DNA from: Parahoeflea olei
Lineage (GTDB): Bacteria; Pseudomonadota; Alphaproteobacteria; Rhizobiales; Rhizobiaceae
Length of the DNA: 63,108 bases
NCBI RefSeq assembly: GCF_001703635.1
Contig: NZ_LQZT01000002.1
Span: 8,898 to 72,005, forward strand
Direction: 5' to 3'
Each line of letters begins with the position of its first letter. The first letter of the stretch is position 1. Position numbers and translations under genes: made by a program. Below, one piece after another: positions 25,931 through 34,143 of this stretch. The notes below the pieces were generated by a model. It did no database searches. It was not told where the DNA came from and saw nothing but the letters and a program-made list of their open reading frames with translations.

Positions 25931-26448
25931 GCTTCCTCGACCAGATAGGGGCCGCCGCCGACCGAATCGCGCGACGACATCACCACGAAGCGGCCGACCT
26001 CGAAGGGTTCGGTGCGGAAATTGCCGCGCCCGCCCAGATAGTCCACCACATCGCCGAGCCGCGCATTGCGCAGCCGCGCCAGCGTCACATGCGGGGAGAA
26101 CCGGCGCGGATCGGGATCGAGGCCCAATCGCTGGCAGATCCGTTCGATCTCGGCCTGCAGTGCCTTGAGCTCGGCCGAAGGCGAGACGCCGGCCCAGATC
26201 GAATGCGGCTTCTTCGAGCCGAACGAGCCCATGCCCGACAGCGACAGCGAAAAGGAGGGGCGGTCGATGCGGTCGAAGGCATTGACCAGTTCGTCGGCGG
26301 TCGGCGCGTCGATGTCGCCGATGAAGCGCAGGGTGATGTGGTAATTCTCCACATCGATCCAGCGGGCGCCGGGGAGTCCGCCGCGCAGGAGCGAGAGAGA
26401 CAGGGCTGCCTCGCGCGGGATTTCGAGAGCGGTAAAGAGGCGTGGCAT
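25858..26448 (-). CDS. thpR: RNA 2',3'-cyclic phosphodiesterase (2H family)
   Basis: The 196-residue protein carries the two His-x-Thr/Ser-x motifs of the 2H superfamily, 'YHITL' (His37) and 'PHVTL' (His120), spaced as in ThpR/LigT. It hydrolyses 2',3'-cyclic phosphates on RNA ends to 2'-phosphates. 'SFGSKKPHSIWAGVSPS' is another family segment. The C-terminal 24 residues overlap the convergent phosphatase gene. It has no evident operon partner. Confidence 0.9.
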   Translation of the reverse strand: MPRLFTALEIPREAALSLSLLRGGLPGARWIDVENYHITLRFIGDIDAPTADELVNAFDRIDRPSFSLSLSGMGSFGSKKPHSIWAGVSPSAELKALQAEIERICQRLGLDPDPRRFSPHVTLARLRNARLGDVVDYLGGRGNFRTEPFEVGRFVVMSSRDSVGGGPYLVEEAYPLGWRNSPQSLDASAWQPSRSN

Positions 26449-26553
26449 CGCTAGTCCCCCGAATCATCGAACAGGTTGAACGAATCACGAGCCGCGGTCC
26501 GGAGCAAGCACCTAGATCTCGGGTTTGCCCCGGATCCGGGCCGGCGCGGCGCG
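26449..26553. other. Short intergenic region between thpR and the GDSL gene
   Basis: The 105 bp contain GC-rich partial inverted repeats (for example GCCCCGGATCCGGGCC near 26526) but no T-run, so a terminator cannot be asserted. There is no reading frame with a ribosome site. Confidence 0.3.
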
Positions 26554-27195
26554 CTATCGCGCCTCGATCGCGGTCACGAATTCCTCGGCCAGCGGCAGCA
26601 TGCCGTCGACCATCTTGTTGATTCCCTTTGCATTGGGATGCATGCCGTCGTCGAGAACCATGGCCGCGTCGCCGGTCACGCCGTCGAGAAAAAAAGGATA
26701 GTGCAGAAGCCCGTATTTGGCGGCGAGGTCGGGATAGATCGCGTTGAAGGCCGCCTCGTAGTCGGCGCCGAGATTGGGCGGCGCCAGCATGCCGGCCAGC
26801 AGCACCGCGATGCCGCGCTCCTGAAGCCGCACGATCATCGCTTCCAGATTCTGGCGCGTGGTTTCGGGCGGCAACCCGCGCAGCGCGTCATTGGCGCCGA
26901 GTTCGAGAATGACCCCGTCGGTGCCCTCGGGAATCGACCAGTCGAGCCGCGCGAGCCCGCCGGACGTGGTGTCGCCCGACACGCCCGCATCGGCGATGGT
27001 CACGTCGTGGCCGCGCGCGCGCAGCGCCGCTTCGAGCCGGGCCGGAAAGCCCTCGCCGGCCTCCAGGTTGTAGCCGGCCATCAGGCTGTCGCCGAAGCCC
27101 ACGATCTTCACCGGCGTTTGCGCCACGGCCTGTGCGGCACCCGCCGCCAGGCCGATCGCGGCAAACAAGGCGAGCGCCAAACCTTTAAAACCCAT
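26554..27195 (-). CDS. GDSL/SGNH esterase, TesA-type
   Basis: The 213-residue protein has a signal peptide (1-25). The SGNH blocks are visible: block I 'GFGDSLMAGY' with Ser37, Gly in 'AGVSGDTTSGG', block III 'LELGANDALRG' with Asn, and block V 'DDGMHPNAKG' with Asp183 and His186. It is a periplasmic arylesterase or thioesterase I-like lipolytic enzyme. Start at 27195 is chosen because AGGAG lies 8 nt upstream; an ATG at 27201 is too close to that site. It is divergent from an ABC exporter pair, the usual TesA neighbourhood. Confidence 0.92.
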   Translation of the reverse strand: MGFKGLALALFAAIGLAAGAAQAVAQTPVKIVGFGDSLMAGYNLEAGEGFPARLEAALRARGHDVTIADAGVSGDTTSGGLARLDWSIPEGTDGVILELGANDALRGLPPETTRQNLEAMIVRLQERGIAVLLAGMLAPPNLGADYEAAFNAIYPDLAAKYGLLHYPFFLDGVTGDAAMVLDDGMHPNAKGINKMVDGMLPLAEEFVTAIEAR

Positions 27196-27267
27196 GGGCA
27201 TGCTCCTAAGTGCACCTCATCGGGCGATCCGCGCCCGTCCGTCCCCTGCATATAGGATGAAAAGCCC

Positions 27268-27984
27268 GTGTCTCAATCCGCCGCCCCATCCATTGTCACT
27301 CTGAGGCGGGCGGATCTGACGCTCGGCGCCGGCGCCTCGTCGGTGCATGTGCTCAAGGGCATCGATCTCGACATCCCGAAAGGCCAGTCGGTCGGCATCG
27401 TCGGCCCGTCGGGATCGGGCAAGTCGACGCTTCTGATGGTGGTGGCCGGGCTCGAGCGGCTCGATTCGGGCGAAGTCCATGTCGACGGCCATGCGCTGCA
27501 TGCCCTCAATGAAGATGCGGTCGCGGCCGTGCGCGGCCGCTCGATCGGCATCGTGTTCCAGTCGTTCCACCTCATTCCCAACATGACCGCGCTCGAAAAC
27601 GTGGCCGTGCCGCTGGAACTCGCCGGTCGCACCGACGCCTTCGAGCGCGCCCGCGCCGAACTCGTGGCCGTGGGCCTGGGCGAACGGCTCACCCATTATC
27701 CCGGGCAGTTGTCGGGCGGCGAGCAGCAGCGGGTAGCGATCGCCCGGGCGCTGGCGCCCGACCCGGTGCTGATCGTTGCGGACGAGCCGACCGGCAATCT
27801 CGACGGCGAGACCGGCCGGCAGATCGCCGATCTGCTGTTTGCCAAGCAGGCCGAACGCGGCGCCACGCTGCTGCTCGTCACCCACGACCCGGCGCTGGCC
27901 GATCGCTGCGACCGGCAGGTCGGCGTGCGCTCGGGCCGGATCGCCGGCCCTGTCGAAGCCGCCCCCGGCGGGGTGGTCGCCTGA
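27268..27984 (+). CDS. ABC transporter ATP-binding protein (YbbA/LolD-like)
   Basis: The 238-residue protein has Walker A 'GPSGSGKST' (46-54), Q-loop 'FQSFHL', signature 'LSGGEQQR' (148-155) and Walker B 'VLIVADEPTGNLD' (about 167-179). The 'EPTGNLDG' variant is typical of the MacB/LolD exporter group. It starts at GTG and overlaps the permease gene by one base (TGATG), so the two are translationally coupled. Together with the divergent tesA-like gene this matches the conserved ybbA-ybbP-tesA locus. The substrate is unknown. Confidence 0.95.
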   Translation: MSQSAAPSIVTLRRADLTLGAGASSVHVLKGIDLDIPKGQSVGIVGPSGSGKSTLLMVVAGLERLDSGEVHVDGHALHALNEDAVAAVRGRSIGIVFQSFHLIPNMTALENVAVPLELAGRTDAFERARAELVAVGLGERLTHYPGQLSGGEQQRVAIARALAPDPVLIVADEPTGNLDGETGRQIADLLFAKQAERGATLLLVTHDPALADRCDRQVGVRSGRIAGPVEAAPGGVVA

Positions 27985-30557
27985 TGGCCGCGGGTGCAGC
28001 GCCGGCCGGCGCCAACCGGCTCAGGCTCGGGCTTGCGGCAAGGCTCGCGCTGCGCGAGTTGCGCGGCGGGCTGTCGGGTTTCTATATCTTCCTCGCCTGC
28101 GTCGCGCTCGGCACCGCCGCGATCGCCGGCGTCAATTCCGTGTCCGAAATGATGACGGGCTCGATTGCGTCGGAAGGCAAGACCATTCTCGGCGGCGACA
28201 TCCGCTTCGAGATCGACAACCGCGACATCGGCGCCGCCGGACGCAGCTATGTCGAGGGGCTCGGCGCGGTCTCGGCGGGCGCAAACCTGCGCACCATGGC
28301 GCGCAAGCCCGATGGCTCCGACCAGTCGCTGGTCGAATTGCGCGCCGTCGACGAGGCCTATCCGCTCTATGGCGCGTTCGAAACGACGCCGCCCCTCTCG
28401 GTCGCTGACGCCTTTGCCGAGCGCGACGGGGTCTTTGGCGCGACCGCCGCGCAGATCCTGCTCGACCGTCTCGGCATCGCGGTCGGCGACACGCTTCTGG
28501 TCGGACAGGCACAATTTCAGATCCGCGGCGTGATCGCCACCGAACCGGATGCGCTGTCGGAAGGTTTCGGCTTCGCGCCGCGGCTGATGATCTCGCGGGC
28601 CGCGCTCGATGCCGCAGGCCTGATCCGCCCCGGCAGCCTGATCGAATACAGCTATCGCGTCCGGCTCGACGGGGCCGCAGCTGCCCGCTCCCTGGATGAT
28701 ATCCGCGATGAGGCCGAAACCCGCTTTCCCGATGCCGGCTGGCAGATCCGCACCAGCCGCAATGCCGCGCCTGCGCTCACCCGCAATATCGAGCGCTTCT
28801 CCCAGTTCCTGACGCTGGTCGGGCTCACCGCGCTGATCGTCGGCGGCGTCGGCATCGCCAATTCGGTGCGCGCCTGGCTCGAGGGCAAGCGCGGCGTGAT
28901 CGCCACCTTCAAGTGCCTGGGTGCCCCCGCCTCGCTGGTGGTGGCGATCTACCTGATCCAGGTCATGCTGATCGCAGGCTTCGGCGTCGCGCTCGGCCTC
29001 GTGCTCGGCGCGCTCACGCCCTGGCTTGCCGCCGGTGCGCTTGCGGGGGTGATCCCGATCGCGGTCACGGTCTCGTTCTACCCGGCTTCGTTGCTGATCG
29101 CCGCCGGCTTCGGGCTGATGACCGCCTTTGCCTTCGCCGTGCTGCCGCTCGGCCGCGCCGGCGAGGTGCCGGCCACCGCGCTGTTCCGCCAGCAGGGGTT
29201 CGAGGCAGGCGGGTTTGCGCGCTGGCCCTATCTCTTGACCGCCGGACTCACGCTCGCCGTCCTTTGCGGTGCGGCGATCTTCTTTGCCGACGACCGCCGC
29301 ATCGCCTCGATTTTCGTTGCCGCTGTCGCCGCCGCCTTCGTGGTGTTGCGGCTCGTGGGATGGCTGGTGCAGCTGATTGCCCGGCGCTGGCCGGCGGTCA
29401 ACTCGACGCCGCTGCGGCTTGCGATCGGCAATATCCACCGGCCCGGCGCGCTCACCCCCTCGGTGGTGCTGTCGCTCGGGCTCGGGCTTGCGCTGCTCGT
29501 CACGCTGGCGCTGATCGACACCAATCTCAGGCGCGAACTGTCGGGCAACCTGCCGGAGCGGGCGCCGAACTTCTTCTTCGTCGACATCCAGGCGAGCGAA
29601 ATCGACGGTTTTGACGAACTCGTCACCGGACTCGCGCCCGAGGGCAAGGTGATCAAGGTGCCGATGCTGCGCGGGCGAATCACCGCGCTCAACGGCGAAC
29701 CGGTCAATGCCGAGAACGTGCCGCCGCAGGCGCGCTGGGTGCTGCGCGGCGACCGCGGCCTTACCTATGCGAAGAACCTGCCGGAAAATTCGCGGCTTGC
29801 CGAAGGAAAATGGTGGGCGCCCGACTACACCGGCGAGCCGCTGGTCTCGTTCTCGGCCCAGGAAGCCCGCGAAATCGGCCTGTCCGTCGGCGACACGGTC
29901 ACCGTCTCGGTGCTCGGCCGGCAGATCACCGCGCGCATCGCCAATCTGCGCGATGTCGAGTGGGAATCGCTGTCGATCAATTTCGTCATGGTGTTCTCGC
30001 CCAACACCTTCGCCGGCGCGCCGCATTCCTGGATGGCGACGCTCACCGATCCCGGCGCCGATGCCGCGCTCGAGGCCGGGATCCTGCGGTCGGTCACCCA
30101 GGCCTATCCGACGATCACCAGCCTCCGGGTCAAGGATGCGCTCGAACTCGCCGACCAGCTGGTGGGCCAGATCGGCGTGGCCATCCGCGCCGCGGCGCTG
30201 GTGGCGCTGATCGCCTCGGTGCTGGTGCTTGCCGGCGCGCTGGCCGCGGGCAACCGGTCGCGCATCCACGATGCGGTGGTGCTGAAGACGCTCGGCGCCA
30301 CGCGCGCCACGCTGATTCGCGCTTATGTCTACGAATACGGCCTGCTCGGGCTCGCCACCGCGACCTTCGCGCTCGGCTTCGGCGCGGTCGCGTCCTGGTT
30401 CGTGGTGAGCCGGATCATGACGCTGCCGTCCCGGTTCATGCCCGATATCGCGCTCGCCACGCTTGCGGGCGCGCTGGTGCTGACCGTGGGCATCGGACTG
30501 GCGGGCACATGGCGCGTCCTCGGACAAAAAGCCGCACCCGTGCTGCGCGAGCTTTGA
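27984..30557 (+). CDS. ABC transporter permease, FtsX/MacB-type (YbbP-like)
   Basis: The 857-residue protein has two FtsX-like permease modules with about ten membrane segments. The first segment is near residues 25-48 ('LSGFYIFLACVALGTAAIAGVNSVSEM'), a large extracytoplasmic domain follows, and FtsX domains lie at about 265-420 and 720-857 ('FLTLVGLTALIVGGVGIANSVRAWLEGKRGVIATFKCLGA', 'IHDAVVLKTLGATRATLIRAYVYEYGLLG'). This fits COG3127, partner of the YbbA ATPase. ATG 27984 overlaps the stop of the ATPase gene. Confidence 0.94.
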   Translation: MAAGAAPAGANRLRLGLAARLALRELRGGLSGFYIFLACVALGTAAIAGVNSVSEMMTGSIASEGKTILGGDIRFEIDNRDIGAAGRSYVEGLGAVSAGANLRTMARKPDGSDQSLVELRAVDEAYPLYGAFETTPPLSVADAFAERDGVFGATAAQILLDRLGIAVGDTLLVGQAQFQIRGVIATEPDALSEGFGFAPRLMISRAALDAAGLIRPGSLIEYSYRVRLDGAAAARSLDDIRDEAETRFPDAGWQIRTSRNAAPALTRNIERFSQFLTLVGLTALIVGGVGIANSVRAWLEGKRGVIATFKCLGAPASLVVAIYLIQVMLIAGFGVALGLVLGALTPWLAAGALAGVIPIAVTVSFYPASLLIAAGFGLMTAFAFAVLPLGRAGEVPATALFRQQGFEAGGFARWPYLLTAGLTLAVLCGAAIFFADDRRIASIFVAAVAAAFVVLRLVGWLVQLIARRWPAVNSTPLRLAIGNIHRPGALTPSVVLSLGLGLALLVTLALIDTNLRRELSGNLPERAPNFFFVDIQASEIDGFDELVTGLAPEGKVIKVPMLRGRITALNGEPVNAENVPPQARWVLRGDRGLTYAKNLPENSRLAEGKWWAPDYTGEPLVSFSAQEAREIGLSVGDTVTVSVLGRQITARIANLRDVEWESLSINFVMVFSPNTFAGAPHSWMATLTDPGADAALEAGILRSVTQAYPTITSLRVKDALELADQLVGQIGVAIRAAALVALIASVLVLAGALAAGNRSRIHDAVVLKTLGATRATLIRAYVYEYGLLGLATATFALGFGAVASWFVVSRIMTLPSRFMPDIALATLAGALVLTVGIGLAGTWRVLGQKAAPVLREL

Positions 30558-30667
30558 ATCCCGCATCTGCGGCGTTTGTTAAGCACATACGCGGTCTTGG
30601 CCCCATTTTGCGGGGTGCGGGGTCTTGTCGCGGCCGCGCTTCATCCTCATATTGCAAGGCAGGCATG

Positions 30668-30740
30668 CTGGAGCCCCGCAGCGGCGCCTGGGATCCATTG
30701 ACCCGACACCGTTCTCAACTCCGGGGCTTATAAAGAGGAA
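30668..30740 (+). ncRNA. Candidate ybhL leader RNA
   Basis: The leader just upstream of the Bax-inhibitor-1 gene carries AGCCCCG (30672-30678) pairing with CGGGGCT (30722-30728), with inner GC elements (GGCGCC near 30683), and ends immediately before the GAGG ribosome site. A structured leader upstream of the BI-1-like gene ybhL is an established alphaproteobacterial RNA element. Position and the closing stem fit it, but I have not aligned it to the family model. Confidence 0.55.
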
Positions 30741-30743
30741 AAC

Positions 30744-31520
30744 ATGGCTGACTTTCGCAATTCGAATGTCCGCGTAGCGACCGGAGCGCAGGCTGGTGCC
30801 GCGATCGACGAGGGCCTTCGCGCCTATATGCTGCGCGTCTACAACATCATGGCAATGGGTCTCGGGATCACCGGCGTGGCCGCCTATGCGATCGCCATGC
30901 TGGCCACCACCAACGATCCGGCCAGCGCCGTGGCGACGATGGGCAACGGCACCATGGTCACCAGCCTCGGCGCCGCGCTCTATGGCTCGCCGCTCAAGTG
31001 GGTGGTGATGCTGGCGCCGCTGGCGATGGTGTTCTTCCTGAGCTTCCGCATCGAGAAGATGAGCGTCTCCGCCGCGCAGACCACGTTCTGGATCTACGCC
31101 GCGATGATGGGCGTGTCGCTGTCGTCGATCTTCCTGGTATTCACCGGCTCGTCGATCACGCAGACCTTCTTCGTCACCGCCGCTTCGTTCGGCGCGCTGT
31201 CGCTCTACGGCTACACCACCAAGAAGGACCTGTCCGGCATGGGCTCGTTCCTGATCATGGGCGTGTTCGGCCTGGTCATCGCCATGGTGGTCAACATCTT
31301 CCTGCAGTCGAGCGCGCTCGAATTCGCGATCTCCGCGATCGGCGTTCTGGTGTTCGCGGGCCTCACCGCCTACGACACTCAGCAGATCAAGGAGATGTAT
31401 TACGAAGGCGATGGCGAAGCGACCGCCGGCCGCAAGGCGATCATGGGCGCGCTGCGTCTCTATCTCGACTTCATCAACCTGTTCATGTTCCTGCTGCAGT
31501 TCCTGGGCAACCGCGACTGA
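30744..31520 (+). CDS. Bax inhibitor-1/YccA-YbhL family membrane protein
   Basis: The 258-residue protein has seven membrane segments after a ~20-residue soluble N-terminus ('GAAIDEGLRAYMLRVYNIMAMGLGITGVAAYAIAM'). The C-terminal BI-1 signature 'IGVLVFAGLTAYDTQQIKEMYYEG' has the conserved Asp in the last helices, and the protein ends with 'GALRLYLDFINLFMFLLQFLGNRD'. Such proteins are pH- and calcium-linked channels or transporters in bacteria. It has a structured leader upstream and a terminator downstream, so it forms its own transcription unit. Ribosome site AAAGAGGAAAAC precedes the ATG. Confidence 0.96.
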   Translation: MADFRNSNVRVATGAQAGAAIDEGLRAYMLRVYNIMAMGLGITGVAAYAIAMLATTNDPASAVATMGNGTMVTSLGAALYGSPLKWVVMLAPLAMVFFLSFRIEKMSVSAAQTTFWIYAAMMGVSLSSIFLVFTGSSITQTFFVTAASFGALSLYGYTTKKDLSGMGSFLIMGVFGLVIAMVVNIFLQSSALEFAISAIGVLVFAGLTAYDTQQIKEMYYEGDGEATAGRKAIMGALRLYLDFINLFMFLLQFLGNRD

Positions 31521-31541
31521 CGCATCCGGAACGGACACACG

Positions 31542-31570
31542 AAAGGGCGGCCTGCGGGTCGCTCTTTTTT
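31542..31570 (+). terminator. Terminator after the BI-1 gene
   Basis: AAAGGGCGGCC (31542-31552) pairs with GGTCGCTCTTT (with two G-U pairs) across a short loop and is followed by a run of six T's. It lies 22 nt after the stop codon. Confidence 0.75.
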
Positions 31571-31634
31571 GTTGCCGCCAAGGCGGCTGCGGCGCTAGAT
31601 CTTGGTCCGGTTTCCCTCTTCCGGATTTCTGCCG

Positions 31635-32186
31635 ATGATCCTGCGCGACGCCACCGCGGCCGACCTTCCCGCCATCACCCGCATCTATGCCGACAGCGTC
31701 GAAAACGGGGTCGCGAGCTACGAGCTCGTCACTCCCGACCAAGCCGAGATGGGGCGGCGCATGGCTGCAATCCGGGACAATGGCTTTCCCTATCTCGCCG
31801 CCACCGACGGCGACGGCACGCTTCTGGGCTATGCCTATGCCTCGGCGTTCCGGACACGGCCGGCCTATCGCTGGCTGGTGGAGGATTCGATCTATCTCGC
31901 GTCCGGCGCGCGTGGCCGCGGCGTGGGGCTCGCGCTTCTGACCGAGCTCGTCGCGCGCTGCGAGGCGCTGGGCTTCCGGCAGATGGTGGCCGTCATCGGC
32001 GGGGCGCATCCGGCCTCGGTGGCGGTGCACCAGAAGGCGGGGTTTTCGAGCGCAGGCCTCATTCGCGGCTCGGGTTTCAAGCAGGGCCGCTGGCTCGACA
32101 CGGTGTTCATGCAGCGCGCGCTCGGGGAGGGGACGGCCACCGATCCCGATCCGCGCGTCTATCCGGGCAGCTTGTTTGCCGGCTGA
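31635..32186 (+). CDS. GNAT acetyltransferase, phosphinothricin-acetyltransferase type
   Basis: The 183-residue GNAT has acetyl-CoA motif 'GARGRGVGLALLTEL' (91-105), with 'VEDSIYLASG' before it and 'HPASVAVHQKAGFSSAGLIRGSGFKQGRWLDTVFMQRAL' after it. The C-terminal segment (H-x-K-x-G-F ... K-x-G-R-W-x-D) is typical of the PAT/Bar family, which acetylates phosphinothricin or related amino-acid analogues such as methionine sulfone. Start at 31635 places the domain at the N-terminus (MILRDATAADLPAI). Confidence 0.9.
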   Translation: MILRDATAADLPAITRIYADSVENGVASYELVTPDQAEMGRRMAAIRDNGFPYLAATDGDGTLLGYAYASAFRTRPAYRWLVEDSIYLASGARGRGVGLALLTELVARCEALGFRQMVAVIGGAHPASVAVHQKAGFSSAGLIRGSGFKQGRWLDTVFMQRALGEGTATDPDPRVYPGSLFAG

Positions 32187-32253
32187 GCCGGCAAGGCGCG
32201 CGGCGCCCTGCCTGACGTCCCGGGCGTCCGGAATGGCGGCTTGTGTCTGGGAT

Positions 32254-32673
32254 CTACCGCACCAGCCGCGGCGCCTTGTCGAAATAGCGCAGCACCATAT
32301 CGATCTCGTGGCCGCGCTTGAGCACCAGGCCGGTGCCGGAAATGATCGCGAAGGCGCCCTGCTTGCGCGCCCGCGACGGATCCTTTTCGATGCGGTAGAG
32401 CGGCACCTCGCTGGTGCGGCGGAAGGCCGAGAACACCGCCTTGTCGCGCAGGTGGTCGATCGCGTAGTCGCGCCAGTGGCCCTCGGCCACCATGCGGCCG
32501 TAGATGCGCAGGATCGCATCGAGTTCGGGTCGGCGGAAGGTCACAGGTTCCGGGGTGGTGCGGCGGCGCAGCTCCGCCAGGTCGACGGCCTGCGACGGCG
32601 CCTCTGCAGCACCCGTCCCGCGGCGCGCAGGCCCCTCGGCGCCCTCAGTCATCTGGTCTCGAGTGGTTGTCAT
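32254..32673 (-). CDS. DUF2794 family protein
   Basis: The 139-residue cytosolic protein has the DUF2794 core from about residue 45: 'FRRPELDAILRIYGRMVAEGHWRDYAIDHLRDKAVFSAFRRTSEVPLYRIEKDP', followed by 'AIISGTGLVLKRGHEIDMVLRYFDKAPRLV'. The family is restricted to alphaproteobacteria and has no known function. The N-terminal 40 residues are low complexity. It is divergent from the orphan RNA candidate near 33.0 kb. Confidence 0.9.
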   Translation of the reverse strand: MTTTRDQMTEGAEGPARRGTGAAEAPSQAVDLAELRRRTTPEPVTFRRPELDAILRIYGRMVAEGHWRDYAIDHLRDKAVFSAFRRTSEVPLYRIEKDPSRARKQGAFAIISGTGLVLKRGHEIDMVLRYFDKAPRLVR

Positions 32674-32939
32674 CGTTCATCGGGCCAGTGTGCCTGACAT
32701 GGGACCGATTTCAAGCACGAAACCTGCATTTTTTGGCCGGGCGGCCGATGCGGGCCTGTTCCCCGCGACGGGCCGCGGCACCCGGTGCGCGCCTTCGGCG
32801 GTGCAGCATCACGAAACGAGTCAGGCCGTTGCCGTTGTTGACCAGTGGCCGGTCGAAATCCGGACCGTGGCTCAATTGGGCCGCAATTCGGCCCCATCCG
32901 CGCCCGATTTGGCTTCGATGGTGCAGCCGTTGCCTAAGA

Positions 32940-33094
32940 CGGTTCGGTCCGGGGACCTCGAATACCCAACCCCCCAAGCCCCCCTTCGGGGTCCCCGGAA
33001 CGGATCAGCCGCATCGGGCCGTTCCCGCGCCCCGGTGCGGTAGGCACCCTCCTTGCTTCCAGGATCTGGGCCGGCGCTGCGCCGGTCTTTTTTT
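32940..33094 (+). ncRNA. Candidate small structured RNA with C-rich loop and anti-SD segment
   Basis: Three hairpins follow one another. A 15-bp stem has arms 32948-32962 and 32985-32999 (one G-U pair), with a 22-nt loop consisting almost only of C and A. A second stem has CCGCATCGGG (33009-33018) pairing with CCCGGTGCGG (33031-33040), again with a G-U pair. The terminator is at 33069-33094. Between the second stem and the terminator the exposed sequence CCTCCTT (33048-33054) is complementary to a Shine-Dalgarno AAGGAGG. The orphan terminator implies a transcript of about 150 nt from near 32945. No known family was recognised. Confidence 0.55.
33069..33094 (+). terminator. Orphan terminator ending the RNA candidate
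   Basis: GGCCGGC (33069-33075) pairs with GCCGGTC (33081-33087, one G-U) and is followed directly by seven T's (33088-33094). No protein gene ends upstream on this strand. Confidence 0.75.
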
Positions 33095-33173
33095 GTCCAT
33101 CCCTGCTTGACCGCGCGCCGCCGGGACCGCCGGCGCAAAGCCCGTCACACCGGCGACCGGCGTCGCCGGGGCT

Positions 33174-33932
33174 TCAGGCAGGCGTTTCGGGCTCGATCAG
33201 CGCCGCGCCGAGGATCCTGCCGGGCGCGCCGTCGTGGCCCACCTGCTGCAGCAGGATGGCGCAGCCGCGGCCCGGACGTGCCGACATCACCGAGGCGGGC
33301 AGCTTCAGGGTCACCGCCTCTCCGCCCCACATGCCCACGGTCTCCAGCGCCTCGACGGCGTGGTGATAGGTCACCGTCTGGCCGGCGTTTTCGCCGCGTT
33401 CGATCTTCACCGTGCTCTCGTCGGTGAAATAGACTGCCACGATATTGGCCTTGCCCTCGCCGCTGCCCACCGCGATGCTGAGCCCGTCGGGGCTCCTGCT
33501 GGCGCTGACCGGGACCGTCAGGCCGTTGCCGGACGCCGCGAGCCGGCCGAGAAGCTCGGCGATCGTGTCGCCCTCCGCGCCATTGGCATGGTCCTGGCCA
33601 TTGATGACGGCCTGCGGCGTGTAGACATTGTTGCGCTTGAGGGTGCGCGCATAGCCGTATTGCCGTTCGGTGTTGGCCCGGCTCGACAGCGTGTCGACCC
33701 AGCCCAGATAGTTCCAGTAGTCGACGTGATAGCTCAGGGCCAGCACGTCGTCGCGCTTGGCGAGCCGGGCCAGTTCCGCATCGGCGGGCGGGCAGGAGGC
33801 GCATCCCTGGCTGGTGAACAGCTCGACGACGCCGTTGAGTTCGCCGGCCTGCGTCTTGCCCGCGCTGGCCAGACAGGCCGCGCCCATCAGCCCCGACAGG
33901 GCAAAGGCAAGACAATAGGCACTCACGGTCAT
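33174..33932 (-). CDS. DUF1223 secreted thioredoxin-like protein
   Basis: The 252-residue protein has an N-terminal signal peptide (about 1-29). The mature part opens with 'VVELFTSQGCASCPPADAELARLA', a thioredoxin-like strand plus C-x-x-C (Cys44, Cys47), then 'LSYHVDYWNYLGWVDTLSSRANTERQYGYA' and 'NNVYTPQAVINGQ', all diagnostic of DUF1223. It is predicted periplasmic and may be redox-active, though the family function is not established. It is convergent with the orphan RNA candidate. Confidence 0.92.
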   Translation of the reverse strand: MTVSAYCLAFALSGLMGAACLASAGKTQAGELNGVVELFTSQGCASCPPADAELARLAKRDDVLALSYHVDYWNYLGWVDTLSSRANTERQYGYARTLKRNNVYTPQAVINGQDHANGAEGDTIAELLGRLAASGNGLTVPVSASRSPDGLSIAVGSGEGKANIVAVYFTDESTVKIERGENAGQTVTYHHAVEALETVGMWGGEAVTLKLPASVMSARPGRGCAILLQQVGHDGAPGRILGAALIEPETPA

Positions 33933-34143
33933 GGCATCGATCCGGTGTTTGAAAGGTCGGCTCCGAGGATGGGAAAATCCTACTCCGCGACAACGGACAC
34001 GACCAAATCACGTTGCGGTGAGGCACTCAAACGAAAAACGCCGGGCGGCGCGGAGCCCTCTTTCCGCGAACGGAATTCGAATGCACTTATCGGGTGTGTC
34101 GTGATACAGTATTCCTGCTCACAAGTATGGGGAGGAGCTGAAC

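Larger units (their letters stand above)
32674..33173. other. 500-bp region without a protein gene, holding an RNA candidate
   Basis: The region between divergent DUF2794 and the DUF1223 end has no reading frame that looks like a protein. It contains several stable inverted repeats (GGGCCG/CGGCCC at 32878-32894, and the hairpins listed for the RNA candidate), a possible sigma-70-like promoter (TTGGCT near 32909, CCTAAG near 32933) and a strong terminator at 33069-33094 on the plus strand. It is best explained as an independent non-coding RNA transcription unit. Confidence 0.6.

Noticed and set aside
27696..30566. A reverse frame of about 956 codons opposite the ABC permease
   Set aside because: Pure shadow with Arg/Glu/Gln/His-rich low-complexity translation; the plus-strand permease has clear FtsX domains.
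32880..33097. SRP RNA, tmRNA, RNase P RNA or 6S RNA for the orphan RNA candidate
   Set aside because: The diagnostic cores (for example GGAAGG...AGCAGCC for SRP RNA, tmRNA tag region, RNase P conserved blocks) are absent, and the genomic neighbours do not fit 6S RNA.
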